Below are positions 1 to 12,059 of a stretch of 64,000 nucleotides of DNA, in pieces; the first letter of the stretch is position 1, and every line of letters starts with the position of its first letter. Both the position numbers and the translations under genes were made by a program. Location of the stretch: positions 27,913,963-27,977,962 of the forward strand of contig NC_091142.1 of the NCBI RefSeq assembly GCF_041381155.1, written 5' to 3'. The notes beneath the pieces are model-generated. The model was not told the DNA's origin, ran no database searches, and saw nothing but the letters and a program-made list of their open reading frames with translations. The DNA comes from Argopecten irradians (Eukaryota > Mollusca > Bivalvia > Pectinida > Pectinidae).

Positions 1-1871
1 TTTCTACCTCTTTTGACTACGCTTTGGTTGTTTAAGGTAGAACTGGAAATGCTTAGTGGCCTTAACTTAGAATTTCAGCCATGATATTTACCAAACAAAA
101 GGAAAATACAATAGGCACAACAACAGCAATAAAAAATGAATATAAATACAGATTATAAAAATACGACAGAAAATTACTCAGACCACCCAAAAGGACAATG
201 ACAAAACAGACTTTATGGCCAAGCAAGTCACATTGTGTTGAACATTTCTTCACGAGATGATGATTTGGAACTTCGATTAAGTGGTTTTGTTAAGTGCACT
301 CAGTATTTATACTGAGAGGGTTATATAATACTTTAACGTTTCTAGATACAATGTGATACGTATTCACTTATCGATAATACAACAATAATTCAATTTACTT
401 AATTTAATCGGACGTTTTCTTACTGATCCTGATCGTACATGTATAGTCATACGATTAGAACGAATATACGTACTCAGCCTAAGACGACACCATTTTCTGT
501 CAAAAAGTCTTTTGAGCTACAATATTGCAGCTATCATACGATGTGTGCGGATTCAGTGGTTAATATCATAACTACATACATATGTAGTACGTTTCCTGGA
601 TATCAATTTCATTGATCTATTGGTCTTGTAACAGGAATCTTGTTCACCAGTTACGTTTCTGTTGAGATACTGTAAACGGGGATATATTTTCAAGTGTTTA
701 GATTCGCGATTTGTATGTGTAAACATTTCGTGACGTTGTTATTTTCGCGGTTTGTATGTGTAAACATTTCGTGACGTTGTTATTTCTGCGATTTGTATGT
801 GTAAACATTTCGTGACGTTGTTATTTTCGCGATTTGTATGTGTAAACATTTCGTGACGTTGTTATTTTCGCGATTTGTATGTGTTAACATTTCGTGACAT
901 TGATATTTTCGCGATTTTTTTGTATGTGTAAACATTTCGTGACGTTGTTATTTTCGCGATTTGTATGTGTAAACATTTCGTGACGTTGTTATTTTCGCGA
1001 TAAAAATGACTTAACTTTTACAACATAGTTTTGTAAAGACACAAAATCTTACGCGAAGGAGAAATTTTCGCGCTAAAAAGGCATTCGCGTTATAAGCGTA
1101 AATTTCTACCTTGCGTAATTTTCACGTTAACGGTACATACTTCTCTTATAGGCCTACCTACAGATGTGGTACTGGTTATAATCCCATACAATGCACACGT
1201 CCAGACTGAGTGTATACTACATGGTTACTCATGCAATGCAACAGATTTCGAAAATACAGTTTTGGGATGAAATGAAACGAAAACAAACAATCAATAAATT
1301 TTATTAGATCATGCACATACGTATAATGAAATGAATAATATGGTGATATAAATTACATAAAAATAGCAATCATATATTAGATGAAGGACAATAAGACACA
1401 TTGTGGCTTACAATGGTATAAAATCAAAATAGAATCGTATATAAAGGTAACGAAAATCTGAAGATATAGTCTCAATGTAATAACAGATCAAGGTAATAAC
1501 ATAATTGAATTGTTTATATCGCAATTACGGACATTTCGTGAAATCGTCATTGTAATTTATTGTCCAAGATTGCTTTTGCGCCAAAACAAATACATTTATA
1601 GTAACCCACATCCCAACAAGATTTTTTGTCGGTCCTCCTTTTGTTAATCTGAATATGAATTCAATATCAATGGGAATTGCACGTGTTTATCACATTGTAA
1701 ACGACAAAACATACCAAAATTAATATGTTGGAAACGACATTAAGAAAAGTTTATCTGAGAGAAAATTCGCCGCTCGATTATGTTTTGTATTCGAAAAACA
1801 TTTAACTGTTATTAGTTACTTATTACATTTAGAAAATATAGTAAAAGGAATGATGACCTTCGCACTTCTGA
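1..1871. other. Region downstream of the EF-hand gene; no gene seen apart from a minisatellite
   Basis: This holds the 3' flank of the EF-hand gene. A minus-strand AATAAA at 1556-1561 could be its poly(A) signal. A 41-bp tandem array (701-1000) is listed separately. Further TTCGCG-containing sequence runs on to about 1120. The only reading frames are short and show no family resemblance. Confidence 0.6.
701..1000. repeat. 41-bp minisatellite, about 7 copies
   Basis: Units contain TTCGCGATTTGTATGTGTAA followed by ACATTTCGTGACGTTGTTAT, repeated every 41 bp with few changes; one copy has a short T-rich insertion. Each unit carries TTTCGCG (E2F-like) and GTGACGT (CRE-half-like) motifs. Function is unknown. 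Confidence 0.9.
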
Positions 1872-4800
1872 TCATTTCGGGATGAATCCTTTGTTTTTGA
1901 GGTGTTTTCCGAGGAACTCGTCATAGGTAACAAATCCGTCTTTATCAGAGTCCGTTTCTTCTATTGCCTTCTCCATGGCTTCGTCAACATCATACTCCAT
2001 AACACGGAGTCCCTTTTTAATCTTTGATTTCGAAACTTTTCCATCGTTTGTGTCGTCAAAGCTTCCGAAAATAGCCCGTAGTTTGCTTGTTCTGTGGGAA
2101 TAAAAAAAATGAAGTCGAAGGCAATACAGCGTTAACTAGTCACACGAGCATCATGTCAAAAGTACCAAATTTAGACTTGTATTTAATTTGTATGGAATTC
2201 ACTTGTTAAATTTGACTTTTGTTATATAATCTCAATCATGAAACATCATTTCAATTCGTTTTACGTATAACGTTTAATATAATTAATTGAACGGGGAACT
2301 GTACAACCAATGGTGTGCTCATATGATAGACCAACCGTTTGAAATTCAGACAAGTCCTCATGTATTTCCTTGCATAACTTTCCACAAGGTTATACATATC
2401 AGCAATAGTTGTGAAAAGCAAAATGTCTGCTTATGATATCCTATATTTGCTAAGGAAAATATTTCTCTTAGCTTACACAAGATAAGACACTTTCACATGT
2501 TACACGTAAGTAACTGAGAATAATAATAAAATGTTGATCTCTCTGTAGATAGTGATAACTCCCTTTGAGAAGGGTATTGGCTGTTCAGCACTCTGCAAAC
2601 TCCGTGCTGTCCAGCGAAAATCGTTCACTCGAGAAGAAACATTGATATTTACTTTAAAGAATAAACGTACTGTAACATTTTATTAGTCTTTTCACAAAGA
2701 TACTAAATACTTTTATCTTCGCTCAATTGATGTTTATGATCAAGTCTTTCGGTACTCACTTGATAAGGATTTCTTCGTTGGATTTCACAGCTTCAACATA
2801 TTCATCTTCCGAGATTGTGTCGTCTCTTTCTTTATTCATTTCTTTCAGCAGTAACTTAAAATAAAAGTATAAGGTTATTTTCTAGATTCTTGATAATTAT
2901 TAAAAAGGTCTGTTGTAGTATACGTGTACTCATTATATGAAATCTCATTCATTTCGGTTATTCAAATTAAAAGAGAAACAAAATACATGTACATTCACTT
3001 ATGCCTTGTCAAATGCTAGGACATGTTTGATCATTTATGAAAAGTAAAAAGGTAGGTATACCCGTTTCAGCATAAACAAAATTTATAATAACTTTGTGAT
3101 TTGTAACAAGTGCACGTAAATGTAATCATGACAAGTCGCCACTAAAATGAGGAACGTTCCACTTATACAAATGTATAAAAAGAACAATCTTCTCTGAGTA
3201 ACATAATTTCTAAAAGAAATCCATGGATTCATCCATGTATTCACGGGCCGATCAGTTAGTTAGGATATCCTTATTTACAATATCACTCCACCTTTGAGTG
3301 GCAAGTTCGTGGAATTAATGTGGGACATAAACTGATCAGAGATCTGTGGTTTTTCTCCGAGTACTACGTCTTTTCTCTACCTCTTAAGCCAGACACATCG
3401 CGATATCCTGAATGACCCTGGCTGTAAATAAGGACGTTTAAACAACCAAACCAAACTTATTTCCCGCCATTTCACTACTCTTTTCTTTGTCATCTTATTT
3501 TGAATTTTATTGTTTGAGATTTCAAATCCATTCAATTGATAAATTTATAATTTAAATGTATTTGCTTTCCACTTCAACTAACCCACAACTGTCATAAACA
3601 CGTGGAAAATGTTCATAATCATGTGGTGGTTCACGTGATAGACGATGACTGGTTCCTATAGATATAAACCTTTAACTTGTTCTATAATTAGTATCCTGTG
3701 ACTAACTAATCCTCATGATATATGTAAAAAAGTCAATGAAACTTTCCATATAAACATCCAATTAAAACAGCTTTAATAGGGTTTTAATGTACCCAATGGG
3801 CAATGTTTGTTCTATAGATAGAAATGATGAAGTCATATGCCATCCTCGATACTCTAGGGCTTCCGATCACTTACGACTGTAGAGATCGTAAGTGATCGGA
3901 AGCCCTGGAGTATCGAGGATAGTCATATGCATGAGGAACAGTATACATAACGATCTTCAAAAAGAGTAATGTCCTACATCACTAAATATCATAGCAATAT
4001 ATGAAACGATATATTTTGTCAATATATTTTATTTCAATAACTTTGTAATGTCTGTAAATGTGTTCCCGTGGACAGTGATGGAATGTTAGCTCAATTTTTC
4101 AATTTTCAATTGTTTGCTATACATGTTTTTAGCTACGCGGTTCCCTCGTTGTCAGTATAATGTGACCGGGTGGGGTGTGTTGCTTGCAATTGGTGTCTTG
4201 GGCGGCATGCTTCAGTACGAATAGCGCATCTCGTACTTCACACAAGCAAGACACAATGTACCAGCTTATAATTAAGGTAGATGGTCTTTAAATGATTCTG
4301 GCTATTAATAGGACGTAAATATAATAAATCAAATCTTACGTACCCTGACAACATGGCTACGTGCGATATATCTAGACCTTAAGATAATACTGCGTCAATT
4401 GGTGTTGTGTTTCTTTGTTATCAGTTAAGTACTCGTCTTATTTGTATCCACGTCTTCGACTGACGTAATATACATACTTGTTTTAATATGTAGTTTTGTG
4501 ATTATTGTTATTTAATGTCATGATTTCCTATGATAATAACACAACCAGGGCGTAGTTTCACGAAAATTCTTTTCTTTTGAGCCCACTACATTTTCAGTTC
4601 GTTTTATTTTCGTTTGTAGAAAACTTTGTGTCCTTCGATTCTATCTCATCTCATCGAACAAGATAGAATGAAAATGGTACAGGAATATGTAATGAAGTTG
4701 TATATTGAAATATTTCTAATTGATTTTTTTACGGGAACTTGTGACATGGGTTGAAAAAGAATGAATGCAAGTGTTGTACAGGAATATTTGAACGTTGTAA

Positions 4801-7800
4801 CGCGTAGAATAAGGGGATTTTCAGTATGAATTGGGTGGATCATACGATGTACAGAGATGAGCAGAAAATGTCAATGTTAAATAAGAAATACTGGTACATG
4901 GAATAATTCAAATTATTCAGTGATGAGTGGAATAAGCCAAACCAAACAGAAATATTGGAAATGTGAAAGATGAACAAGATAGTGATGAATTCGTAGAGGC
5001 GTACAGGAATATAAGTCACAAGACGCACCAATCAGGAAACACTAGTGTGTATCCCACTACAACGCATTATAAACTAGTGTTAATGCCAATTTAACACATT
5101 CACATACAGAAAACCTCGAAAAGTGTACAAAACTAGGCCAGCAATGCAGAAAATATCAGTAAATGTGCATCTAACAAGGTAGCGTGGAACTCGTACGTGA
5201 ATTATATGTAGAACTTTGTTAAGTTATATACTAAAGACTGCTTGGTTTTCACGGGAACTCGTGCAATATGTGTACAGAAATGTGTGAAAGATGTTTTCCG
5301 TGATATCTTGAGACATATCTTATGGTGGTATTTTTGTCTATTTGTTAAATGACATTGTACAGGTTGTAGACATGTTAGTTAATTAGTTATTTTTTTGGAT
5401 GTTTTTCTTAATTTTTTTCTTCTATTTTGTGTTTGCTATCGCAGAATGTGTTCGCAATATCCAATTTTACTCTGACAACATTACTACGTACGATATCTAT
5501 ACCAATTAAGATTGTGTTCGTAGATATCCAACTTTACCCTGACACCACGATATCTACGAACACATTAAGATTGTGTTCGCAGATATCAACTTTGCCCTGA
5601 CAACATTACTACGTACGATATCTACACCAATTAAGATTGTGTTCGTAGATATCCAACTTTACCCTGACAACATTACTACGTACGATATCTACACCAATTA
5701 AGATTGTGTTCGTAGATATCCAACTTTACCCTGACAACATGACTACGTACGATATCTACACCAATTAAGACTGTGTTCGTAGATATCCAACTTTACCCTG
5801 ACAACATTACTACGTACGATATCTACACCAATTAAGATTGTAATCGTAGATATCCAACTTTACCCTGACAACATTACTACGTACGATATCTACACCAATT
5901 AAGACTGTGTTCGTAGATATGCAACTTTACCCTGACAACATTACTGGGTACGATATCTACGCCAATTAAGATTGTAATCGTAGATATCCAACTTTACCCT
6001 GACAACATTACTAAGTACGATATCTACACCAATTAAAGTGAACAGTCGGGCAAGGATGGCTAAAGTCGGTAAAAATGGTGTGAATGTATCCAGTTTAATT
6101 TCTTATGAAATGGAAAAATAAAATCTCGTCAAAATCTGTCTGCGTACGAAGAAATTAATTTAAAGTATGGGAATTCTAAAACGTCCTCCCGGCTCACTAT
6201 GTCCGTGGTTACATTTCCACGCAGCCTCGCTTTCAATGCTTTCATCTTTTCTTTACTTTAATGGTCAGAACTGGGAAACTAAGCAGAACTTGACCGTCGT
6301 ATTAATATGTGAGAACTTTTGGAAGGCCAATGAACGCATTTAGACTGGTTTTCTTTGCCCGACTATTCACCTTAAGATTGTAATCGTAGATATCCAACTT
6401 TACCCTGACAACATTACTACGTATGGTATCTACACCAATTAAGACTGTGTTCGTAGATATGCAACTTTACCCTGACAACATTACTGGGTACGATATCTAC
6501 ATCAATTAAATTTGTGTTCGTAGATATCCAACTTTACCCTGACAACCGTGCGATATCTACACCAATTAAGATTGTGTTCGTAGATATCCAACTTTACCCT
6601 GACAACATTACTACGTACGATATCTACACCAATTAAGATTGTGTTCGTAGATATCCAACTTTGCCCTGACAACATGACTACGTTCGATATCTACACCAAT
6701 TAAGACTGTGTTCGTAGATATCCAATTTTACCCTAACAACATTACTACGAACGATATCTACACCAACTAGGATTGTGTTCGTAGATATCCAATTTTACCC
6801 CGACAACATTACTACGAACGATATCTACACCAATTCAGATTTCCAATTTTACACCGACATCATTACTTCGTACGATATATACACCAATTAAGATAGTGTT
6901 CGTAGATATCCAATTTTACCCTGACAACATGACTACGTACGATATCTACACCAATTAAGATAGTGTTCGTAGATATCCAATTTTACCCTGACAACATTGC
7001 TACGTACGATATCTGCACCAATTAAGCTTCGTGTACACGTAGACACTAATTAAGTGATATATACACGAGACGTGCCAATAACATGATAAGTACGTTAATA
7101 TACCTCGGTCTTTTCCTCGTCGCCCCCAAACCCGAGAGCCAGAAGTAGTTTAATCAATTCTCCGGTTGACAACAACCCGTCCTTGTCAGTGTCCATAAGT
7201 CTAAACTCGACCTGTAGGTAACGATCGTCGCCTTCCCAACCTCTGTAACAGATCAGATTATCAGGTTAATAATGACTTTTAAGTTCTCAAATGATCACAG
7301 TATAGTTTTGTTTTAATTCAAACCTTTGGATCACATTATAGTCACATTATAGTTTTGTTTTAATTCAAACCTTTGGATCACATTATAGTTTTGTTTTAAT
7401 TCAAACCTTTGGATCACATTATAGTTTTGTTTTAATTCAAACCTTTGGATCACATTATAGTTTTGTTTTAATTCAAACCTTTGGATCACATTATAGTTTT
7501 GTTTTAATTCAAACCTTTGGATCACATTATAGTTTTGTTTTAATTCAAACCTTTGGATCACATTATAGTTTTGTTTTAATTCAAACCTTTGGATCACATT
7601 ATAGTTTTGTTTTAATTCAAACCTTTGGATCACATTATAGTTTTGTTTTAATTCAAACCTTTGGATCACATTATAGTTTTGTTTTAATTCAAACCTTTGG
7701 ATCACATTATAGTTTTGTTTTAATTCAAGCCTTTGGATCACATTATATTTTTGTTTTAATTCAAACCTATTTTACTTGCACAATTACCAAAGGGAGTAGA

Positions 7801-8992
7801 CACAAGAACTTATCTTCCGTCAAAAAAAGAACGATGATATATGTAACTCAAATATTAGGTTAATTTAATCATGATGGTTTAAGATTTTGCAATATGTATA
7901 TATATATAAACGTGATGTGCATCAGCATATCCTTATAAAAAAAGTATCTTTTATATTAGAGTGAAAGAAGTAATGTCAATGGTTGTATTCCATATAACAT
8001 TGGATCCATACAAACGTATACGAATTACTTGAAGTAGTAAACATGTGTCAAATGAGTAATTCTAACAGTGTTGCAGAATTTTGGAGGCGATCTGCCCCTT
8101 TATCACAACACAAGAAAATAAATAGAATTACATATTAGGTTGATATAATTTTATTTCTTCTTCTGATGGAAATATATTTTGTTTGAATCAAAGTCCCGTA
8201 AATTGAAATACTATCTGAAATTACCAGGTATCAGTGTGATTTAGTCCTCAAAATCGACATATTGCCAACATTAGGCGCTGGTTTGCATGCCTCTTTACTG
8301 AAGTAAATTATCTAGAACTAATAAACTACACGTGATTACATAATTCTTGAGAGTGCATAACCGCACCATGCAGCTGTTCCAGCCGCTTAGGACTCGTCAG
8401 AAATGTTAATTACATGTTGATAGTGTAACATTAAAATACCAATGGTCTCGTTGGAAAATGGCAAAACAATATGGAAAATGTTTTTCACAATTTCAAACAA
8501 TGTCAACATCAAATAACATTTGGGATTACTGAATGTTCTCGTCTGACTCGTGTGTCTTGCATCATCAGTGCGAGTCACATGTACATGTACCAGTTGCATA
8601 CTACTATAGAAACTAATATAATCCATGTGCCATTATATAAACACATAATGTAATTCGTTGCTCTCGAGCCTGAATTTCAGCTGACCCATATACCCGACTT
8701 AAACACAGATAAATACATTATGTATATCATTACGCTTATCCGTCAGAATGTCGTAGTACATAAAGATGTTAGGACCAGAGGAAGCACCACCCGCCACTCA
8801 CTGCCGTACATAAACATGGACGTTGTTTACGATGAAGAGCAACGGTATACATTGTAAACATAACCTGGACTGACCCTACAAACTCCACGAAAACATGACC
8901 TACATTGTATATACACTACCATCCTTTCACACAACAGTGTGACTTGTACATTAGAATGATACTTACTGATTTCTGGGTAGTATATTCCCCAT
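1872..8992 (-). CDS. EF-hand calcium-binding protein, calmodulin/troponin-C-like, 159 aa
   Basis: Four coding exons join in phase: 8967-8992, 7104-7242, 2760-2854 and 1872-2091, giving 159 aa. The start is MGNILPRNQ, and the last two bases of exon 1 complete a Gln codon with exon 2. Four EF-hand loops lie near residues 26-37 (DTDKDGLLSTGE, canonical), 62-73 (starts NKERDD; Gly at loop position 6 replaced by Asp), 99-110 (DDTNDGKVSKSK; Lys instead of Glu at position 12) and 134-145 (DSDKDGFVTYDE, canonical). Hands 1 and 4 should bind Ca2+, while 2 and 3 look weak or dead. There is no signal peptide or membrane segment, so it is probably a cytosolic Ca2+ sensor or buffer. Gly2 is present, but Pro6 makes myristoylation by the usual consensus unlikely. 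Large introns hold a satellite and several mobile repeats. The family is clear; the exact orthologue is not. Confidence 0.88.
3239..3460 (+). repeat. Dispersed SINE-like repeat copy 1, decayed
   Basis: The 3' end reads like ATGACCCTGGCTGTAAATAAGG followed by ACGTTTAAAC and an A/C-rich CAAAC tail. The same tail occurs at about 4285-4330 and, inverted, at 42308-42365. A short A-rich tail after a shared end fits a retroposed element. It lies in intron 2 of the EF-hand gene. Confidence 0.45.
3841..3920. mobile_element. 80-bp hairpin MITE flanked by a 10-bp direct repeat
   Basis: Arms of 35 bp (3842-3876 and 3886-3920) are inverted copies with one mismatch around a 9-base loop. The element is flanked on both sides by AGTCATATGC (3831-3840 and 3921-3930), a 10-bp target-site duplication. 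That length resembles Mutator-like insertions. A related end, CGATACTCCAGGG, recurs near 26731. Confidence 0.8.
4119..4330 (+). repeat. Dispersed SINE-like repeat copy 2
   Basis: It contains TGACCGGGTGGGGTGTGTTG and ends with TGGCTATTAATAGGACGTAA plus an A-rich tail. The same blocks occur in reverse orientation at 42308-42660. It lies in intron 2 of the EF-hand gene. Confidence 0.55.
5448..7026. repeat. 68-bp satellite array in an EF-hand gene intron
   Basis: About 18 copies of a 68-bp unit with blocks GTGTTCGTAGATATCCAACT, TTACCCTGACAACATTACTA and CGTACGATATCTACACCAAT. GTAGATATC near the start and GATATCTAC near the end of each unit are complementary, so each unit can fold as a dyad. The array is cut once by a 335-bp TTAA-flanked element (6037-6371). 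Outer copies are more diverged than central ones. Confidence 0.93.
6037..6371. mobile_element. MITE with TTAA target duplication, inserted in the 68-bp satellite
   Basis: Ends are near-perfect inverted repeats: AGTGAACAGTCGGGCAA on the left and, read inward from the right, GGTGAATAGTCGGGCAA. TTAA flanks both sides (6033-6036 and 6372-6375). The satellite unit contains that TTAA naturally, so the empty site can be read directly from neighbouring units. There is no transposase frame. TTAA duplication is the piggyBac hallmark, so a non-autonomous piggyBac-like element is the best guess. Confidence 0.85.
7315..7770. repeat. 36-bp minisatellite, about 12 near-identical copies
   Basis: Units of CACATTATAGTTTTGTTTTA plus ATTCAAACCTTTGGAT repeat with almost no changes in intron 1 of the EF-hand gene, about 70 bp from the exon 2 acceptor. 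Because 36 is a multiple of three, a long open frame runs through it on the minus strand. The uniformity suggests recent expansion. Confidence 0.93.
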
Positions 8993-9089
8993 CGTTTATA
9001 CAAGTACCTCTCTTCTTCTCCAAGGTCTCAATACACTGCACTCTAGCTGGAGCCCATCCAAAACTGAGGGTTCACCCTCCGAGCACACA

Positions 9090-9098
9090 CTCATATAG
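9090..9098 (-). promoter_or_regulatory. TATA-like box upstream of the EF-hand gene
   Basis: The minus strand reads CTATATGAG about 100 bases upstream of the EF-hand start codon at 8992. The position suits a TATA box with a short 5' UTR. It is a motif match only in AT-rich DNA, so confidence is low. Confidence 0.3.
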
Positions 9099-9697
9099 AT
9101 ATTACAATTTCGTTTTTTTATGAATATTCATTCATGCGATGAGTACTGTGTATTCGAACGATACACACAGATGACCGCTGTAGACTATCAACTACTCACA
9201 TAGATCTGTATTATCAACTTCTCAGCTCACCTATTTTTAACCTCGCCTGTCAAAGTATCTGTCTATATTCTGTTGTGAAAATAAAGCAGATTTTAAATCA
9301 ATTTAGAAACTAAAGCACAGATGTTGCTTGTATTGTGTACATGTAATCAATGATGTGTATAGCATGTCTTACGCTTGTTAAGTAGGTCAAGGTAAATTCT
9401 CTAAAACTAATTGATATTTATTTACATACAAAACTTATCAATAATCACTGAATAGACTTATATACATGATGTTTATCAGACGGTTTTAGGGGAAATGTGT
9501 TTGTCAGCCTTGATAATATTATAATGAAAGAAAAAAAATCAAATAACGGTATAAAGAAAGATGTCACTAAGTTTGATTTACTGATGTACTTTACCCGTGA
9601 AAGAATATATGTTTTCAGAAATAAAATCATGCAAGTAGCTAGCTCACAATAGAGTTGTATACTATGTGAAAATTGAAATGCAAATATCTTTATTTAA

Positions 9698-10056
9698 AGA
9701 TGCTCCACCGCTGACAAATAGTATTTGTCTCTATCAAAACGGGAACTGACGAATTAATATTTTTCTTCAGTTACAAAAGTTACTTATTTTACACCATTAC
9801 CACAAATAAAATGTGTGAGCTTCTAATTTTATTTCAAGATAACAAAATCAAAAACGATGAATTGCATCCCGAAAAAATTCCGTGGCACTATGTTCTATAT
9901 GAAATGAAGTACTGATTGCGCATGCACCAAAAGCAAAACAAATTATTTAATATTATTTTTCTGTTTGTGTTAATTAGACACATAGATATTTGATTAAACA
10001 CCAATTATTGTTCAAATGAAGAGTATCATTTATGCTTTGTCGGCGGTGGAGCATCT
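9698..10056 (+). mobile_element. TTAA MITE family A, copy 1 (359 bp)
   Basis: Begins AGATGCTCCACCG and ends CGGTGGAGCATCT, with TTAA on both sides (9694-9697 and 10057-10060). Internal blocks, such as ACTTATTTTACACCATTACC and CACCAATTATTGTTCAAATG, are shared with copies at 18162, 19909 and 56044. It has no coding capacity. Confidence 0.9.
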
Positions 10057-11179
10057 TTAACCAAACATCACAGTTACCTATACAAAAAGTATAAATAATA
10101 TATATAATTATATAATTAACCTGAATTACATTTGCAATTTCAATATGATGGATAAGGATTTGTTTAGCTTCTGCGCTTATTCTTCATTCGTGTGAAAACT
10201 ATGGTAACAACAACAAATTACCTGAAAAATTCAAAAATATTATTTTGGCCCAATATTTCAAAAACTTGTTAACATTCTCTGTCTTTAACCCTACCATAAC
10301 GTGAAGATTTCTATTCAAATAAGAATAAGCCATTTTGTAGGTTTACGCGCCATTAATTTTGTTTCAAGTAAAGCTGGCATTTTCTGGTGAAGGCGCACTT
10401 CCAATGGGACCCTAAAAAATTAATCTCTGACCCATTTTATTGATGTGCATTATTTTGCGATATGCTACATATAGCCAGTAATTTTCGAGGGTGGAGGGTA
10501 AAGGAATCGCGATTTTCACGGAAAGACGAGAAAACTGATATTTAATGTAACATCATTAGCGGTCATATGAAAGTCAAATGAAATCAAGAATCTATAACAA
10601 TTCTACAGTATGCAACGATTTTCCCGGGCTATTCCTATTATTTGAAATTATTATTTAAAATGTGATGAAATGTTTTAGCGTTGGAAAATAGTAAGGCTTA
10701 CTTCCAAGACAATGACAACTGACATGGCAAAACCCATTTATTCACCTTAAAAGCCGTTCAAGTTTTAATGTTGTCCAATCAATTGGTCGATTTCATTTTC
10801 CTGCAAGAGGTATACCAATCTGACGTCACATAATGACATTCAACATAGTTTTTACCTTAGGACAAAGATTTAATCTTCAGGTCAAATATTTTGAAACTAT
10901 TTGTCTGGATTGTTATAAAGTTCACATATTATCATATTGTTTATTTTTGTCATTATCGTACCAGTCGTATATTTTAACCTTAAGGGCAAAACTGTTTTTG
11001 CCATTACAATGTATATACAATATACACACTGTATATATTTTAAGGTTATTTACACTATTTATGAATAATTTTGACCTTAAGGGTAATCTTTTTACTTTAA
11101 ATACCATCCGTATTTAATGAAAAAATGGCGTCATTCGAAATGCTTACGTGGACAATTTTAATTTAAAGAATTTCCTTAA

Positions 11180-12022
11180 AGATGCTCCACCGCCGACAGA
11201 GCATAAATATTTTTTATTACTTGGACAATAATCTATGTACATTGTATATGTATGTCTAAATACAATTTTGTTGTCTGCGCAATCAGTACATAATGAACCT
11301 CATTCCATACAGGACATAGTGCCATAGATTGTTTTCGGGATGTAATTATATAAGACTCTTTCATATGTGGATATGAAGATTAGGGATATTCTACCCGAGG
11401 GTCGGCAAGCCTCGGGTTTTACAACATTTTGTGATCGCGAGGGTAGAATATCCCTATCCTTCATATCCACGTATGAAAGAGTATTTTCTCTTATACTTCG
11501 ACGTTTAAGTGCAATTTTACAACTACGACTTTACGCCATTTTGAAATGAATTCGAAAAAATCGTGATTGCAAATAAGTTCTCCATAAATAACAATTGCGT
11601 GATATTTTCAACGCAAGTCCTGTTGTTTGTATCTTTTAAAGTAAATACAACATAGTTTCTGAAAAAAATGTTAAAATTGTACCGAGAAAGTAGTAGTTTG
11701 ATGACGCTGTGACGTCACGAGGCTTTACTGCATGGGTAGCAATGAAATACAGCTTCAGACGGCATGAGTGTATTGCCCTAGACTAGCCAGTATTACACGT
11801 GTCGGTATGAGAAATTATTTACAAAATTTTGTGACCCTCTGGTAGAATATCATATACACATTTGAAAGAGTCTTATATTATAGACCTATATCATAAAGTA
11901 AAACAAGAAGCTCAATTTTTACAATGGTGATAATAGTGTAAGGTATGCAACTTTTGTTACTGAAGAAAAATACTAATTGTCTGCTCTTGTTCTTACACCA
12001 TTCGTCGGCGATGTAGCATCTT
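11180..12022 (-). mobile_element. TTAA MITE family A, copy 2, with a nested insertion
   Basis: It has the same inverted ends and TTAA flanks as the copy at 9698 but is reversed. Its middle is interrupted by a separate inverted-repeat element (about 11350-11876), which explains the greater length. Confidence 0.85.
11350..11876. mobile_element. Inverted-repeat element nested in a family A MITE
   Basis: Outer ends TAAGACTCTTTCATATGTG and, from the right, TAAGACTCTTTCAAATGTG are inverted, with TA-rich flanks. A third inverted copy of the end, including GGGTAGAATATCCCTA, lies near 11440-11485, so the 5' part folds as a tight hairpin. It splits the host MITE near its conserved CGGGATG block, so it is the younger insertion. 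Confidence 0.75.
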
Positions 12023-12059
12023 TTAAGCTAATGAATAATGATGAAAACTCACCGATTTC

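Noticed and set aside
7331-7741. 136-codon minus-strand open frame of 12-residue repeats
   Set aside because: It is simply the 36-bp minisatellite read through; the unit length is a multiple of three, and it lies in an intron.
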